From: Brachyhypopomus gauderio
Lineage: Eukaryota; Chordata; Actinopteri; Gymnotiformes; Hypopomidae
NCBI RefSeq assembly: GCF_052324685.1
Contig: NW_027506890.1
Span: forward strand, 62,501 to 126,500
Direction of reading: 5' to 3'
Length of the DNA: 64,000 nt
In this document: piece after piece, positions 1 through 11,827 of the stretch
How positions within the stretch are numbered: position 1 is the first letter of the stretch
Layout of the letters: each line of letters begins with the position of its first letter
The notes under the pieces: generated by a model
Databases searched by the model: none
What the model was told of the DNA's origin: nothing
What the model saw: the letters and a program-made list of their open reading frames with translations, nothing else
Position numbers and translations under genes: made by a program

Positions 1-225
1 AATTCTCCCTAATGAGGCTGACAGTTCAACACTTTGAATTGAAGTGATCCCGAAGGAAATCAACGAACTTCGTAAACTCCATGCTGATTTCCTAGCTGCT
101 AAACCCAGTCACCATTCTCCAACTGACAGAACTAGAACAAACTACAACGACAGCTGTGCAGAATGACAGACTAGTGAATCGTAAAGAACACTCTTCAGCA
201 CAAATAAACAAACAGGTTACTCTAC

Positions 226-364
226 CTCTTCTTCAAACACCATCAGACCTGCATCATCACTGGATGACGTCGGTTGTGCCGATGGTCCCGGTCTCTTCTT
301 CTCCGCCACATACAGTAACCTGTCCTCACACGGTGACCAGGCTAGACAAGCAAATTGCACTACG

Positions 365-410
<46 letters not shown>

Positions 411-1331
411 TAAATGTCTCACGTGACTGATGTGCATGATCAATGCAGAATTAAACACAGAACAGGATTAAAATGGCAGAAGTTGCACCACCCTCTTCGT
501 AGACTTTTCCGTGTTTGTTGAGGGCTGTGAGGTCAAAGCTTCTCTCCAGTCCACTGTAGCCCCACACCTGAGGAGTGACGTCACGGCCTTCATCAAAATG
601 TCCAACACCAATCGCTAATCAGTTGACTGTTCTTGACTGAACTGCCATAGTCACCTCAAGGTACTGACGTCCCCCACGTGTGCCGGTCTCCCGGACGACC
701 GCCCTGCGTGCTCCAGAAGAGGAGTGGCTGATAAGCAGCCTAAACGTGAGCAGGGAGGATGAATGAGATGAGAGGTGCACGTGTGCCTCCACTGCTACAG
801 GCTCTTCACTGCTTTGGGTTATCCCTGCATGAACCCATCTGTAAGGCTCTGGGCAGCCATGGGCTCCTACATCTCTCTGCAGGTGTGGGCTGTGTGACAG
901 TATGTGTGTGTGTCGTTGTGTAAAGTGTTTATGTGTGTGTGCACAAATCTTACTCTCCATGTGTGTTTACGCATGGTCCGTGAGACACGATGTTTTCCAC
1001 GCCCCTTTGATTACACAGCAAAGTCCACTGTTGAAAGTAATGCAGCCGGACTCCTCTGTCCACCTCACACTGACTCCAGTCTCCAGAGAGAGACCAAGAC
1101 ACAAGAAAGAGAGTAATCACATAATAAAAAAAACATAGGACACCTGAGCCAAGAGTAAACATAAGACTTTCATTGTGGTCTACCAGCAATTATGGTGAAG
1201 TTCTCTTTCCTGGTCCCGGGGTGAAAATCAAAGCCAAAGCCAACGTCCTTTTCATCAGTAACGGAGGCAGAAACAGGAACAGGAAACCTGTTAAACTGCC
1301 TGAACACATCTTTTATCACACCGTCCACCAT
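226..1331 (-). CDS. apeh: Acylaminoacyl-peptide hydrolase, N-terminal part (continues past the left edge)
   Basis: Cytosolic serine peptidase of the prolyl oligopeptidase family that removes N-acylated amino acids from peptides. Five coding exons join in phase: 1331-1184, 1080-954, 739-655, 567-492 and 359-226, all with GT-AG ends, giving 190 residues. Recognition rests on the N-terminal propeller region: DWSQ and QWTLLC near residues 50-70, HGELL near 90, RQYLEVW near 116-122, SFDLTALNKHGKVYEE near 130-145 and LLYVAEKKRP near 160, in the order known for vertebrate APEH. The catalytic hydrolase domain would lie left of the window. I chose ATG 1331 because an in-frame stop lies just upstream; two ATGs at 1341 and 1338 are out of frame and would form a short upstream ORF. 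Exon 5 has an unusual TG-repeat acceptor. The family is firm; the exact start is less so. Confidence 0.85.
367..408. repeat. (CA)n microsatellite in apeh intron 4
   Basis: About 21 CA units. On the coding (minus) strand it is a TG repeat ending about eight bases before the acceptor of apeh exon 5. Confidence 0.95.
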
Positions 1332-1851
1332 CGTCCATCATCTACAGGAAACGTTATGGGCAGCTTCAGCAACTCGGACATCTAAAACAGCCTTCACAAA
1401 TGATGTCTCCGTTAATCATCAGACATGACGACGTTTCAACCTTCACACCTTAACATTTATAGATGGGTGCCAAGAAATGATAGCATGCAGCAAATGCGGT
1501 TATACATGTCTTTTTTATTATTATTTATTTATTTATTAACCTTTAGCTTCTAGTGGGACATGATAGATCTTGTCGAAAGTGTTAAAGGGACGTTTCATCT
1601 TACTAACAGCGAGGACTAATGCAAGAAAATGACAGGTTTAAAAAATAATTTTACTTCCACGACAATGTTTACAACATTATTTTACGGCTTGAGGAAGCAA
1701 GCGGGGCTATATGACAAAAATAAAGTAAAAACCTGCAGACTTTTAGCGATTACGTTAAATACTTCACGAGAAAGACCCCGCTGATATAACGACACTAGCA
1801 ATAGAAACACAAACCCTTTATTGCCGCCTCTGTTGCCCAGTTTGCTACTTC

Positions 1852-1863
1852 TGCGCATGCGCG
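1852..1863. promoter_or_regulatory. NRF1-type palindrome, probable apeh promoter
   Basis: TGCGCATGCGCG is close to the palindromic NRF1 site typical of CpG-type housekeeping promoters. It lies about 520 bases upstream of the chosen apeh ATG. The sequence between could hold a 5' UTR intron: TTTCCTGTAG just before 1341 would serve as an acceptor. The transcription start is not visible. Confidence 0.5.
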
Positions 1864-2429
1864 TAGGACGGCACCACTCACGACTGCGAAAGGAGTGTTA
1901 AAATTTCTGTTCGGCAGTTTCGGCACTGAATTACAGAGTCGGTAAATTTGTCTTTAAATGAAGTTGCAAGTTATGGAAAGACAAAACAAATAAAAGATCA
2001 CGAGAAAAACAAGTAATAATACAGCTTTTCGTAATATCATAACATAATTACTGCTAAAAGATGCAATGTGACGAGGGAGAGATCAACTAAATGCTTTTGA
2101 AGATAAAAAAAATATGCATATAGAAACTAAGTAAAAGAAACAAGACAATAGAGAGACTAACATCTCAAATGATTAGCCAAATAGAAATTATAATTCAACA
2201 AGATCTATTAGAAATAAAAATAACTACAAATCAGAATCAATTGCTTTATGTAAGGTAGGACAGTTCTTGTCATTAAGGGACCATCACACTAATGTTCAAT
2301 AACTTGTCTGACTACAACATGGAGGCTTGTGTCAGGGATACTAACCAATAAATTAGCAGACGTGCAAGAACTTGAGAACATCCCAGAAGTAATTTGGAAA
2401 TGTTGCCAGAGACTCAAAAAACCACCCAC
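1864..2429. other. Intergenic, AT-rich, nothing recognised
   Basis: No credible exon, structured RNA or repeat was seen in this stretch between the apeh promoter and the first LINE remnant. Confidence 0.5.
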
Positions 2430-3420
2430 AGACAGTCATTAATTGAGTCATTAATGAATCCTGGGCACCATTTGGGTACAGAACACACCTGGAGGACAGA
2501 TACAAATACCTGGGGATTCTTCGATGACATGGGAACCATGAGATCCAAACAAGAACAAGAGCAACATCCAAGAACCTCTGCAGGGTGAAGACAGATGCTC
2601 GAGTTTCAGCTTAATGGGAATTAAAAGATCAAAGCGGTGAACGAACATCTCCTGTCAGTCACAAAAGGCCACAAACATGCCCAGCAGTTGCAAAATGCTG
2701 GAAGATCCCAACATGTAGATCAGAACTCCTCACAACACATGGGGGCCTCCACCCAAGATCCTGACTCCACACGCAATAACCCAACCAGAAGGAGGCGAAG
2801 GGCCCACAAAACACAACATCCATTAACTAGAGGGAGACACAGCACATCCAAGCAACTGCCCCCATGGATGATGATTACAGGACACTTTTAAACAGAGAGG
2901 ACACATGGATACCATGGAAACAGCGGAGGTGCCGTGACCGGATAAGCCCTCTGATAGAATATACTGAGGTGACAGTCCTGCCAGTAGCTGGATTAGGCAT
3001 CGCTGGAGGGCAGTGCAGAGGTGGAAGTCATGGCAGCATAAGCAAAAGCGCCAAGGTTAGGAGAAGCAGCTGTGTGTCACTGCAAATGAGTCCCAAGGTG
3101 CAGACTGTGCCATGGAGCCCCTGAGACACTCCAGTACCTGGTGATGGCACGAAGGATGCTGGCAGGAAGTTGTGCCATTGAGAGACACAACCACGTGGCA
3201 GCAATCATATACTGAAGCATAGGCAGGTAAGTATGAACTGGACATGTCCACATGAGGAGCTGAGGACAATGGTCCAACTCTGGGGTGGTATTAGGTGCAG
3301 GGGTGGTATCACAGCTCTCATTTTCAGGTGGGATGGTAAAAACCCTTTTACCTTTCAGTTTGGGGCTGAACCAGACCTCAGGGTCCACTACACAAGGACC
3401 AACAATGTGAAGTGAAGAAC
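2430..3420 (+). mobile_element. Decayed non-LTR retrotransposon, C-terminal part of the RT ORF
   Basis: The plus strand carries, in shifting frames, landmarks of the 3' half of a fish LINE polyprotein: YKYLGI and GNHE near 2500-2540, TTHGGLHPRS near 2735-2765, a Cys/His cluster near 3095-3130, then ETLQYL...RRMLAG...ERHNHVA near 3125-3210 and AEPDLRV near 3365. The order matches a LINE family that I believe ends in a zinc-knuckle plus restriction-like endonuclease domain (R2/NeSL/Hero-like); that class is inference. Many frameshifts and stops show a dead copy. The fragment at 55.2-55.7 kb appears to be the same family. Both ends are approximate. Confidence 0.7.
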
Positions 3421-3835
3421 ATATTACAGTACACTTGATGCAACACAGTAGTCTTTCACTGAGAGGGCAGCTTGTGATCCCAATACTTTGAAAATGTAAA
3501 AATGTGTAATGTATAAATAAATAAATAAACAATCTAGACATCTAGATCTTTTAACATCTTTTTTTGTAAAAAAAACTACTGGTAGTTCATGCCTTCATGT
3601 CTTCTGATGATCCCTTAGCTGAGGGGTCTTCCCTGCCCGGCTCCGTCTTCTCACGGCAGTATTATGGATTTTTTAATTGCAGACATTTTAATAACTTCTC
3701 CGACATTAACGTAGTCTTGTCTTGTCTTGACAGATCTCAGGCTTCTTACGGTGGGCACAATTTTATAAAACAAGCCTTGACTGGTATGAATGAATAATGA
3801 CTACCTGAAATGTCCCGGCTATAAAGAAGAACCTT
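3421..3835. other. Intergenic, nothing recognised
   Basis: AT-rich sequence without a supported exon or repeat. Confidence 0.5.
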
Positions 3836-4016
3836 TTATTAATTCCTCTGCATGTAACCCATTCCAGACTGAACACACACATGTCCAGAGCTGTGGGCAG
3901 GAACCCGCCGGTGTCTCATTCAAGGACACTTCAGCCAAGGTTACTGCTGTTTGCTGGTTGTGGAACCATCAACCTTATGGGCCAAGCCCAGATTATTAGC
4001 CTTTTGGCCACAGCTG
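3836..4016. repeat. SINE-like dispersed fish repeat, old copy
   Basis: The order of short blocks (a GTGGGCAG-like block, then CAAGGACACTTCAGCCA, then a block resembling AACCAGCAACCTT...GGCCA...GCCC) resembles a very common teleost repeat whose right part reads like a header for summing up tRNA-like text. No target duplication could be seen. Judged from memory of the consensus, so moderate confidence. Confidence 0.4.
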
Positions 4017-5223
4017 TGCCCTAAAGGAAGAGGCCCAGGATCTTCAGAGCAGTCAATAAACTTCCTCCCACCTTAAGCACCATCAGGCCTTATATGGTGA
4101 AGCTTTCATTTCCTTTTTCCTACTGATCCATCCTCTGGTGTCTCCTCCTCCAGCTTTTGCAGAAGTTCCTTATCCACAGTCACACTTGAGGCTTGACTCA
4201 CCCATCTTCTTGTGCTTCAATAGCTGTGTTCCTCAATCAATCAATCAATCAATCTGGCTACTTGACCTTCAGTGAACTTTTCTCCTCACTCCTGGGATTT
4301 GGTCCCATCAACACAGTGTTCTCATAATTAACAAATATGTTTAAATGAGACTACTGACAGACAGAACGTTCACTATGTCAAACTACCATTCTGGGCCACT
4401 AGCTTATCTCTGCTATCTCCTTTGTAAGAATTATTCTTCTGAATGTTTGTTTATCAGTTCCTTTTCAGCTGATAATACATGCTAAATCCTCTAAATAAAT
4501 ATTCTCACTGAGTCTCTACATCCCTACGTCTATGATCTACGTCTCCATTTTCTGCATGAGTACGTGTCATGGCTTCTCACAGTTTCCACAGCCTCGTCTA
4601 ATACACTTTCACTGACAGAAAGAGAACAAAAGTGTCAATGCTCTTGTAAATAGACTTCTTACTAAATCAAATAGTGAATGAATTAAGAACTGTGTTGAAT
4701 CTCCGGGGTGTGTTTTCAACGTGAAACTCGCTCTCCCATTTGACAAGTCTCTATGTCAGTGGTTTTAGGAAACTCAGCCTATACCATCCTCAGCTTTTCA
4801 CATGCATGCAGTTTATACAAGCAGCAGTCTACATCCCCCACATCCCTGGAGATTTCCATGCGTTTAATCAAATCTTATATGTAATTGTCTTTCAGTTGTC
4901 TTCAATGATTGAAATAATAAATGTGATCAAACTAAGATACGCAGTAGTTTCACATGTACAACCCTCTGCCTCTTTGTAGCTCGCTGTGTTCTGTTTGGTG
5001 AGAGTGTTAGTCATGTAGGTGTTCCAGATGGAGGTGTGGTGATGTTCAGGTGAGGCAGCAGGTCAGTGGTCTCACTTCAACCTCTACACCTACAAGCACA
5101 AGGTGGTGGACACAGAGGCTTTTCAAACACATTCTCATCCTTTATTTTCGTACCAAGGCCAGATGAATTCCCAGTGAATCATTTGGGCTTTTTCATTTAG
5201 TATTGGAACTGAAGCTGAGGCTA
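4017..5223. other. Intergenic, nothing recognised apart from a short AATC repeat
   Basis: An (AATC)n tract of about five units lies near 4236-4254. No exon, promoter or transposon could be supported. Confidence 0.5.
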
Positions 5224-5350
5224 CCATGGACGTAATTTTGATTTCAAAAGTGGGGGGGACATGGATTCATCGCTATTTAAATATTTGGTTTTAACCGTAA
5301 AAACTGGGGGGGACCAAAACCGGCTTTTGAAAAAGTGGGGGGGACATGTC

Positions 5351-5389
<39 letters not shown>

Positions 5390-5404
5390 AATTACGTCCG
5401 TGGA
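5224..5404. mobile_element. Short palindromic MITE-like element with a poly-C core
   Basis: The left end reads CCATGGACGTAATTTTG and the right end AAAATTACGTCCGTGG, which are near-perfect inverted repeats. Inside are three G-rich blocks (AGTGGGGGGGACATG type) and a run of about 35 C at 5353-5387 facing them. The ends plus internal inverted blocks suggest a non-autonomous DNA element. No clear target duplication was found. Confidence 0.6.
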
Positions 5405-7676
5405 GGCAACACTTTACAAACTTCCACAATTTTCATTCAGACTAGTCATGCTATGTAGCCTCTTGTCACTGGAATACATTTCATTTATCAAAAAAGAGTT
5501 CATGAATCAGATACAAGGTTAATCATTATTTGAGACTAATATTCAGACTTGTGTTCGGTCATTAATTAATCCTGATTAATGGCAGAAAGAAATCTAATGT
5601 TTAAAAAAAATCCAAATTAGTGAAAACCTGCAGAATTTCGATATTTTAGCCAACAGAGGGAGCAGCTGTATTCCCCTCATGTCACTTTTATCTGTTTTAA
5701 AATCAGTTGCCAATCAGTAGTTCAAAATGTACACTTTCCATGCAAGTGTTTAATCTGTGTGTCAGCTGTTTGTTACATGTTTTGAAAGTGACACAATGGT
5801 CTTGGGAATGGCAGTGAGAGAGCTGTTAAGGAGACGGATGCTGCTCTGAGACACTGACACATCTCCTGAGAAGGTTTATGGCAACATCACCAAGAAACGG
5901 GAACTGTGGGCTTCATGCTCCATTAGCATGTTTGTGTCCTGACACACAAAGCTCCACCTCTTGAACACACATACACGCACTCACACAAAAGGCCAGGCTC
6001 TCATTTTCACACACACAGACACACACACACTTTCCATTCTTGTCTGTTTTAGCCAGGTGACTAATAACAGCTAAGGCGGTATTTGTTGGGCTAACAAGTT
6101 TTCTTTCACTTACAATTCCAGTCAATGTTGTGCAAGCTTTGATTAATGGAATAACTTTTCCACCTTTATTAATATATCCACATTAACTCCAGCTTGTAAG
6201 GAATGTAGAGCTTAAAAGTTGACACAAGGATACATCATACACTTGAGGTGGGCTCTAAAGATGCTTCTCTCCTAATACTCTTGAGGTGGGCTCTAAAGAT
6301 GCTTCTCTCCTAATACTCTTGAGCCCCAGCAAACATGAACCCTGGTCATTAGTAAACCCAGAACATGTACTGCCACAGGGCTTGGCAGTTCTCATGGCAG
6401 GTGTGTGGGGACAAACAGGCTAAGGACGGCCGTCTTCTTGATACCTGAAGACTTCTCGTCTTCTGTGGCACACCCTCAGGGGAAACAAAGGCTATAAACA
6501 AGTGGAGAGGAGGAGAGGAAAGGGAGACGAACTCCGACTAAACACCACCTCCGTAAAAAAAACAAAAAAAAAACTCTCCCACCCAAAAACCGATCTACCC
6601 GGCCACCTTGTTTTCTGCATAGCCCCATTACTCTTCACATATGGTTTATATTCGGTGCATTTCTGCCATACACCTTTTGTTAAATATTGTGCTTGAAATA
6701 TGTCATCTCTTTGACAAGCTGTATATATTCCCTCCTGAATCACAAGACTTTCTAATTCGAAGCCTCCTTCTGTATACATTTTCATACTGAATGTCTTATC
6801 TATTGTGATGTCTCCAACATACCACAGTAATATATGTAATGTCATCACTGGTTAGCAGCTTATATTGCAGATATTTCCTCCAGTAGACGTGAACATCTCC
6901 ACTTTAGAATGATGTAAATTTAATCTGTTTTTAGTTCACAGAGTGCTGCAGCCTAGGGGCTTTAGGGTTTTGACCTACGGCTTCTCACGTTTCTTCCTCA
7001 TACTCAGAATTTTGTTTCTTGCCACCATTACAGATTGCACAGTATTTTCTTAAGTACTTCCTCTTAATGAACAATAAAAGTATTATCCTGGGAAATAAAT
7101 GTTCTTCTTACAATGTACATGATTTTATATTTATATTCATCCCAGCCTTTGATGACAATATAGATCAGAACAGCAGCCCTGGAGGTGGTATTATTTAAAG
7201 TCTCACTGTAGGATTACTGCACAATTGGGTCATTTACATTTGCAGTTTAACTCAGCCAGGCAAACAGCTCCCATATCTCTGTATGTGGACACCTGCCCAG
7301 CTCGCTGATACCAGACATCTGACCTGCAGACTTGCTGGACTCCAAAATCAACAATGGGCCTCAATTCAACACCCACAATTCATCTCACTCACTCATTTCC
7401 ATGCACTCTGTGACCTGAATTGGAAGAGTAACTGGTAATGAAGGAATCTTTTAGTATATTAAAAAGTATGTTATATGGAGTAGTATTATATGATGGCCTA
7501 TACAAATAATGGTAAAACAAGATAAGTGTGTAAATAAAAGTATAAAATCTAATTAAAATGCCTAAACTATACACTTCACAAGGCAAGAGAAGGCAACTAT
7601 ATAAAAGCAGACCACTCTTCAAACAGAAAAGACAAGGTCTGGAAACACCATTCTGCAATTGCTAACAATTTTTTTT
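5405..7676. other. Intergenic, mostly nothing recognised
   Basis: Contains CA-rich patches near 5955-6030 and a tandem duplication listed separately. An open frame of 118 codons on the minus strand at 6492-6848 has no recognisable domain and may be transposon debris. Confidence 0.5.
6242..6323. repeat. Tandem duplication, 38-bp unit, two copies plus six bases
   Basis: The unit beginning CTTGAGGTGGGCTC and ending CCTAATACT occurs at 6242-6279 and again, identical, at 6280-6317, followed by CTTGAG of a third. Confidence 0.95.
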
Positions 7677-8684
7677 TTATTCATAGTAAATGAGAAGTGT
7701 GCCAATCAGTGAGAAGGGGGCGGGACTTGTCCAAATGCTGCTTGTACTGTAGCCAGACTGGGGAGGAGTCATGGAGAGTGGAGGCGGAGTCTGGGATGGA
7801 AATGTAAGATGTCTTTGGTCCATACTTTGAGATGGTGAGATGGGGCATGACAGTGTGGGCAAACAACGACAGAAGGCACTTGAGTTTACAGTTGTCTCAC
7901 ACTTGGAAATGAAAACAAAAAACAGTTTTCTATACATTGGGAAGAATTGGACTAAACTAAATTCTCTTTACAACTGGAGATAAACCATAGGCCTAATGAT
8001 ACAACTACATACATACGGCCTTGGGTAAGGACTCCAACACAAATATATAGATACATATGTACAAACAGGATTTTCTAAGGAATCATGGGTAAGTATAAAC
8101 TGTCATAGAAATCATCATAATCATCACTTGGAATCGCCCATTTGGAAATGGCATTAATTAGAAACAAGAGCAGTAAAATCCATGAAGGCAATATCTTTGA
8201 ACTAGAAAATAACGCATCTCTTTGGTGGTAAATTTACATGAGAGAGAGAAAAAAAACAAAATGTTGAAGCTGTGGTTAACGGTGGACAATATATGATCCA
8301 GACTTCCTCCTTAGCAACCAAATCAAAATTTCAGCATCTGGGCTCGAGTACTCAAAACAAACAGAAAAACAGATTTCATGTGACTTCTACGCTACAGGTG
8401 AGAGAGGTTGTGTGACGGAGTCCTCCGCACTTCACCGCCGTGACTGCTGAGGGGCAGGGCAAGACATTACAAGAGGAAAACAGAGGTGCCATCCTACCAT
8501 GTGCTCAAAAGATGTACGTATAACAGGAGGAAAGCTATTCCATGACAACAGGCTGCAACTTTTCTAAGCATGCAGCAATGGTGCCAGGCAACGTGTATAC
8601 GGACGAGTGGAAAAAACACACAAAAAAAGCAGCCAAATGGAATAGACCTTTTCACCCCTCATGAACTCTGAAGCACTAACAATC

Positions 8685-8688
<4 letters not shown>

Positions 8689-8736
<48 letters not shown>
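8689..8736. repeat. (AG)n microsatellite
   Basis: About 24 uninterrupted AG units. Confidence 0.95.
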
Positions 8737-8740
<4 letters not shown>

Positions 8741-9299
8741 CTACACATCTGTCAAGAGAGACTTTAGGTGGAGAGAGGCTTTAGGCGGAGCCGCTAAAGA
8801 GATAGAGGGGTGTAGGGGGCATCGAGGTTAAGCAGCTGGTTTGAAGAACGCTTCACTGGGGGCTGCCAGCAAGCATCTCCTCCTGTGCCACAGCACCAGG
8901 AAGACAGATGCGCACAGCACTTCTCAAAGTCAAGCCAAGCAAGCAGGACCCCAGTGCAAGGACCACCAGGGCCCTCGTGGCTGAAGAATGAGGTATATCA
9001 CTGGATTTTGTTCAGTCACCGTGGAAATACAAGGGTGGGATTGTAGGGAGGGGGATCCTACCTTTCACTTTAGCACCTTCGGAGAGATTAATGTGACATG
9101 CACTTAAAACTCCAAAAGATACACAGAGGAAAAAATTCTGCTGAATATGCCTTGACTTGGTACAGATCAAGAAGCAATGAGAGTGATAGTAATACAGTAT
9201 ATATGCTCGTGAGATACACATGCATGCTCAGACATACAGTCACTTCAAGAAGAGACCAAAGTGAGGTTGTCCTGTGATCAAAGGCAAATCTATCAAACA

Positions 9300-9500
9300 C
9301 GTGCCACGCCCACTGCGCAAGAGTAACGAGTGCTCGACGACGGAGACCGGAGCTCCGCCTCCTCCCACGGGGGCCTTTCGCGCAGAGGGCGTGCGGAGGG
9401 GCGACACCGCGGACGCCGTGCTCGAGGACGGGCGGGCGATGGGACAGCGACACCGTGAAGCGCTCCTGGGGAGCCTGGTGTGCGCTCGGCAAGCGTGACA
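9300..9500. other. CpG-dense island downstream of the spats2 stop
   Basis: By hand count about 28 CpG dinucleotides in roughly 200 bases, far above the AT-rich, CpG-poor surroundings. It is flanked by nothing resembling a known first exon, so its role (3' UTR segment, promoter of an unseen transcript, or repeat remnant) is open. Confidence 0.6.
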
Positions 9501-10451
9501 ACACAGAAAGGTCTACTTACAAACAAAGTCACCATGGCCCGAAGGCAAACGACGAGGGAACAGGTCCGCCTCTGAACGTTCAGGAGCATTTATTAGGGGA
9601 GCAGCACTTCTTTAAGGTATTACAGAATCAAACGGTGGTGTTTCTGCCTTCATTGTCCGTGTGAGAACGAGCACGTTTTTTTTTTTTTTTTTTTTTTTTG
9701 TACCATACAACACTGCAGTTTAGCGAAGACCTCCGAGCCAAATGTTACCTAATGGCTCCAGAGCTAAAGATCATTATTTAAAGATCAAATTTAAAAGTAA
9801 AAAGTTACAGAAAAAAAAATCAATTAAAAAAAGATAGAAAGTAAAGCTCAAAGAAGGAAACATGGAAAAAGATACACTGAGAAAATAGTGCACTACATAG
9901 ACAAAAGAGTAATGGAAAAATAAAAAGATTATATGAATTTGTAGCGTAAAGAACAAAAAGAACAATGAATGGTGCACTAGGCACCTTGGAGATTAAGACT
10001 AATCTGAGCATTTTCATGAAGGCTCAATAAACGTTGGCCACTATGCTCAAAGAAACAAGCGTCATGATCCTCTCCTGAACACAGAAATCAAATAAAAGGG
10101 TCAATCCTTCTGATATCACAAACAACCAACAGGAAGAGTCTGAAGAAGAAAGCAAGAAAGAAATTTAGACCTAAAAAAACAAAAACAAAACAAAAGGAAT
10201 GTGGGAGAGTGAACATGAGATGAACCATGAGGGGAAGAGGTGGGGAGACAAATAAAAATGATGTAAACTTGAGTCCTATTCTTCATCCATATGAAATAGT
10301 TGAGTGATCAGGGTGGGGGGGGTGGGATGGGGAGCGGTGTGTGGGGGAGGGGCCAGGGGGGAGGGGCCAGGGGGCAGCAGACGGAGGGTTGGGAGGGAAC
10401 GAAGGGAGGGGGAGGTACTCAGGGAGACGAGGACGAGGCATTTTGAGGATG

Positions 10452-11383
10452 TCAGGGACAGTTGGTCCGAGGTTGCCTCTGTGGCAGCCCGTTCTGAGTG
10501 GGTCGATCCTGCCGATAGGCTGCTGCGGACGACTGGGCGGGGCCTTTCGTACTACTGGAGAACTGCGAGTTGGAACTGTCGCCTTGGCTACGGTCACCCT
10601 GGTGACGCTGCTCTCCATGGTAGCGGTAGTTGGAGCGATTGGGGTTGCGTTCGTAGTTGGACCCGCCATTATGACGTGGGCCTCCTGGGTAACCCTGAAA
10701 TATGCGCCTGTTACCCTGGAAAACCTGCACAGGAGAAAGCAGAGGGGTTAGGGTCACCATTTTAGTAAAGAAAATATATATATATATAAATTTTATTATT
10801 ATTATTATTGTGTGTTTTACCTGTTTGTGAGGGACGCTGGGTCGGGCTGTATAACCTGAGGCCTGGGGGCCTTGAGATGGAGGCGGGGCTTCCACAGGTG
10901 CAGAGCTGGTCACAGAAGAAGAAGTGGAGCTGCAGCGGGAGCGGTTGGAGTAGCCTGTCTGGGGGTGATACACTGAGGAAGAGAACAGAGAGTTAGGTAG
11001 GGCAGTGAAGGAGTCTCAGCAGCACCCAACCTGACCCAGCAGCCAACCACCTACCCGAGCCAAAGCCCATGATGCTGGCTTTCAGAGGATCCAGCTCATG
11101 ACTGAATTTAACAGCTTTTCCCAGATCCTCATCATACTTCCTCTCACTCACAAAATGCTGAAAGAAAGAGAGGGGGGGGGGGTCATTTATCTGTGTGCGA
11201 GAGGCATCAAAAGACTCAGTGGCATCAAAGCTCAAATTCACACACCTTGATATCTGCACGGAGTTCAGTGAGCTGCTCCTCAGACATTGAGGCAGATTTA
11301 TCAGTGAGTCTCTTCAGCTCTTCCGCTCGCTTCTGACGCTTGTCCAGGATGGCCACTAACACACGCGCGCACACGCACACACG

Positions 11384-11422
<39 letters not shown>

Positions 11423-11729
11423 AGAGAGAGCGAGAGCAGGTGACATTACAAAGCGAGCAGGCTGTGGGCTTCACGTCTTCCTAACATCCCCTCCTGAGAA
11501 CGCCAGTCGTTGGTGGGTGCATTCCTATTACCCTTTCCCCTCCAGGATAAACACAGTTGTGTTTACAGACAGCACACAGCAAACAAAAAAAAAAAGACAA
11601 GCTGCAAACAAGCAACGCACTTAAGGGCCTTCTGTTCAGGCTGACCACTTGAAAGCGGCTTCAGGCACAGAAGAGGCTCAGTGAAAGGAGCTCGTCTGAG
11701 TCATTTGGTTGGCATTAGAAAGAAAAGAT

Positions 11730-11827
<98 letters not shown>

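Larger units (their letters stand above)
7677..10451 (-). other. Probable spats2 3' UTR and downstream flank
   Basis: This lies directly after the spats2 stop codon. Possible minus-strand AATAAA signals are seen at 9587-9592 and 7676-7681, so the 3' UTR could be about 0.9 or 2.8 kb; I cannot decide. It includes an (AG)n tract at 8689-8736, a poly-T run at 9676-9699 and a CpG-dense island near 9300-9500. None of the open frames here has a recognisable protein. Confidence 0.4.

Noticed and set aside
217..413. Open frames through the CA repeat at the left edge as separate genes
   Set aside because: The plus frame is a repeat artefact. The minus frame is apeh exon 5 plus intron.
1320..1385. apeh start at an ATG near 1382 (MSELLKLPITF frame)
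   Set aside because: That frame stops after about 20 codons and does not join the apeh exons. The in-frame ATG at 1331 does.
6492..6848. 118-codon minus-strand frame as a gene
   Set aside because: No recognisable domain, low complexity end, no splice partners. Possibly transposon debris.
9088..9589. Open frames of 70-138 codons in the CpG-dense island
   Set aside because: Six-frame openness follows from GC content. None has a recognisable domain or splice context.
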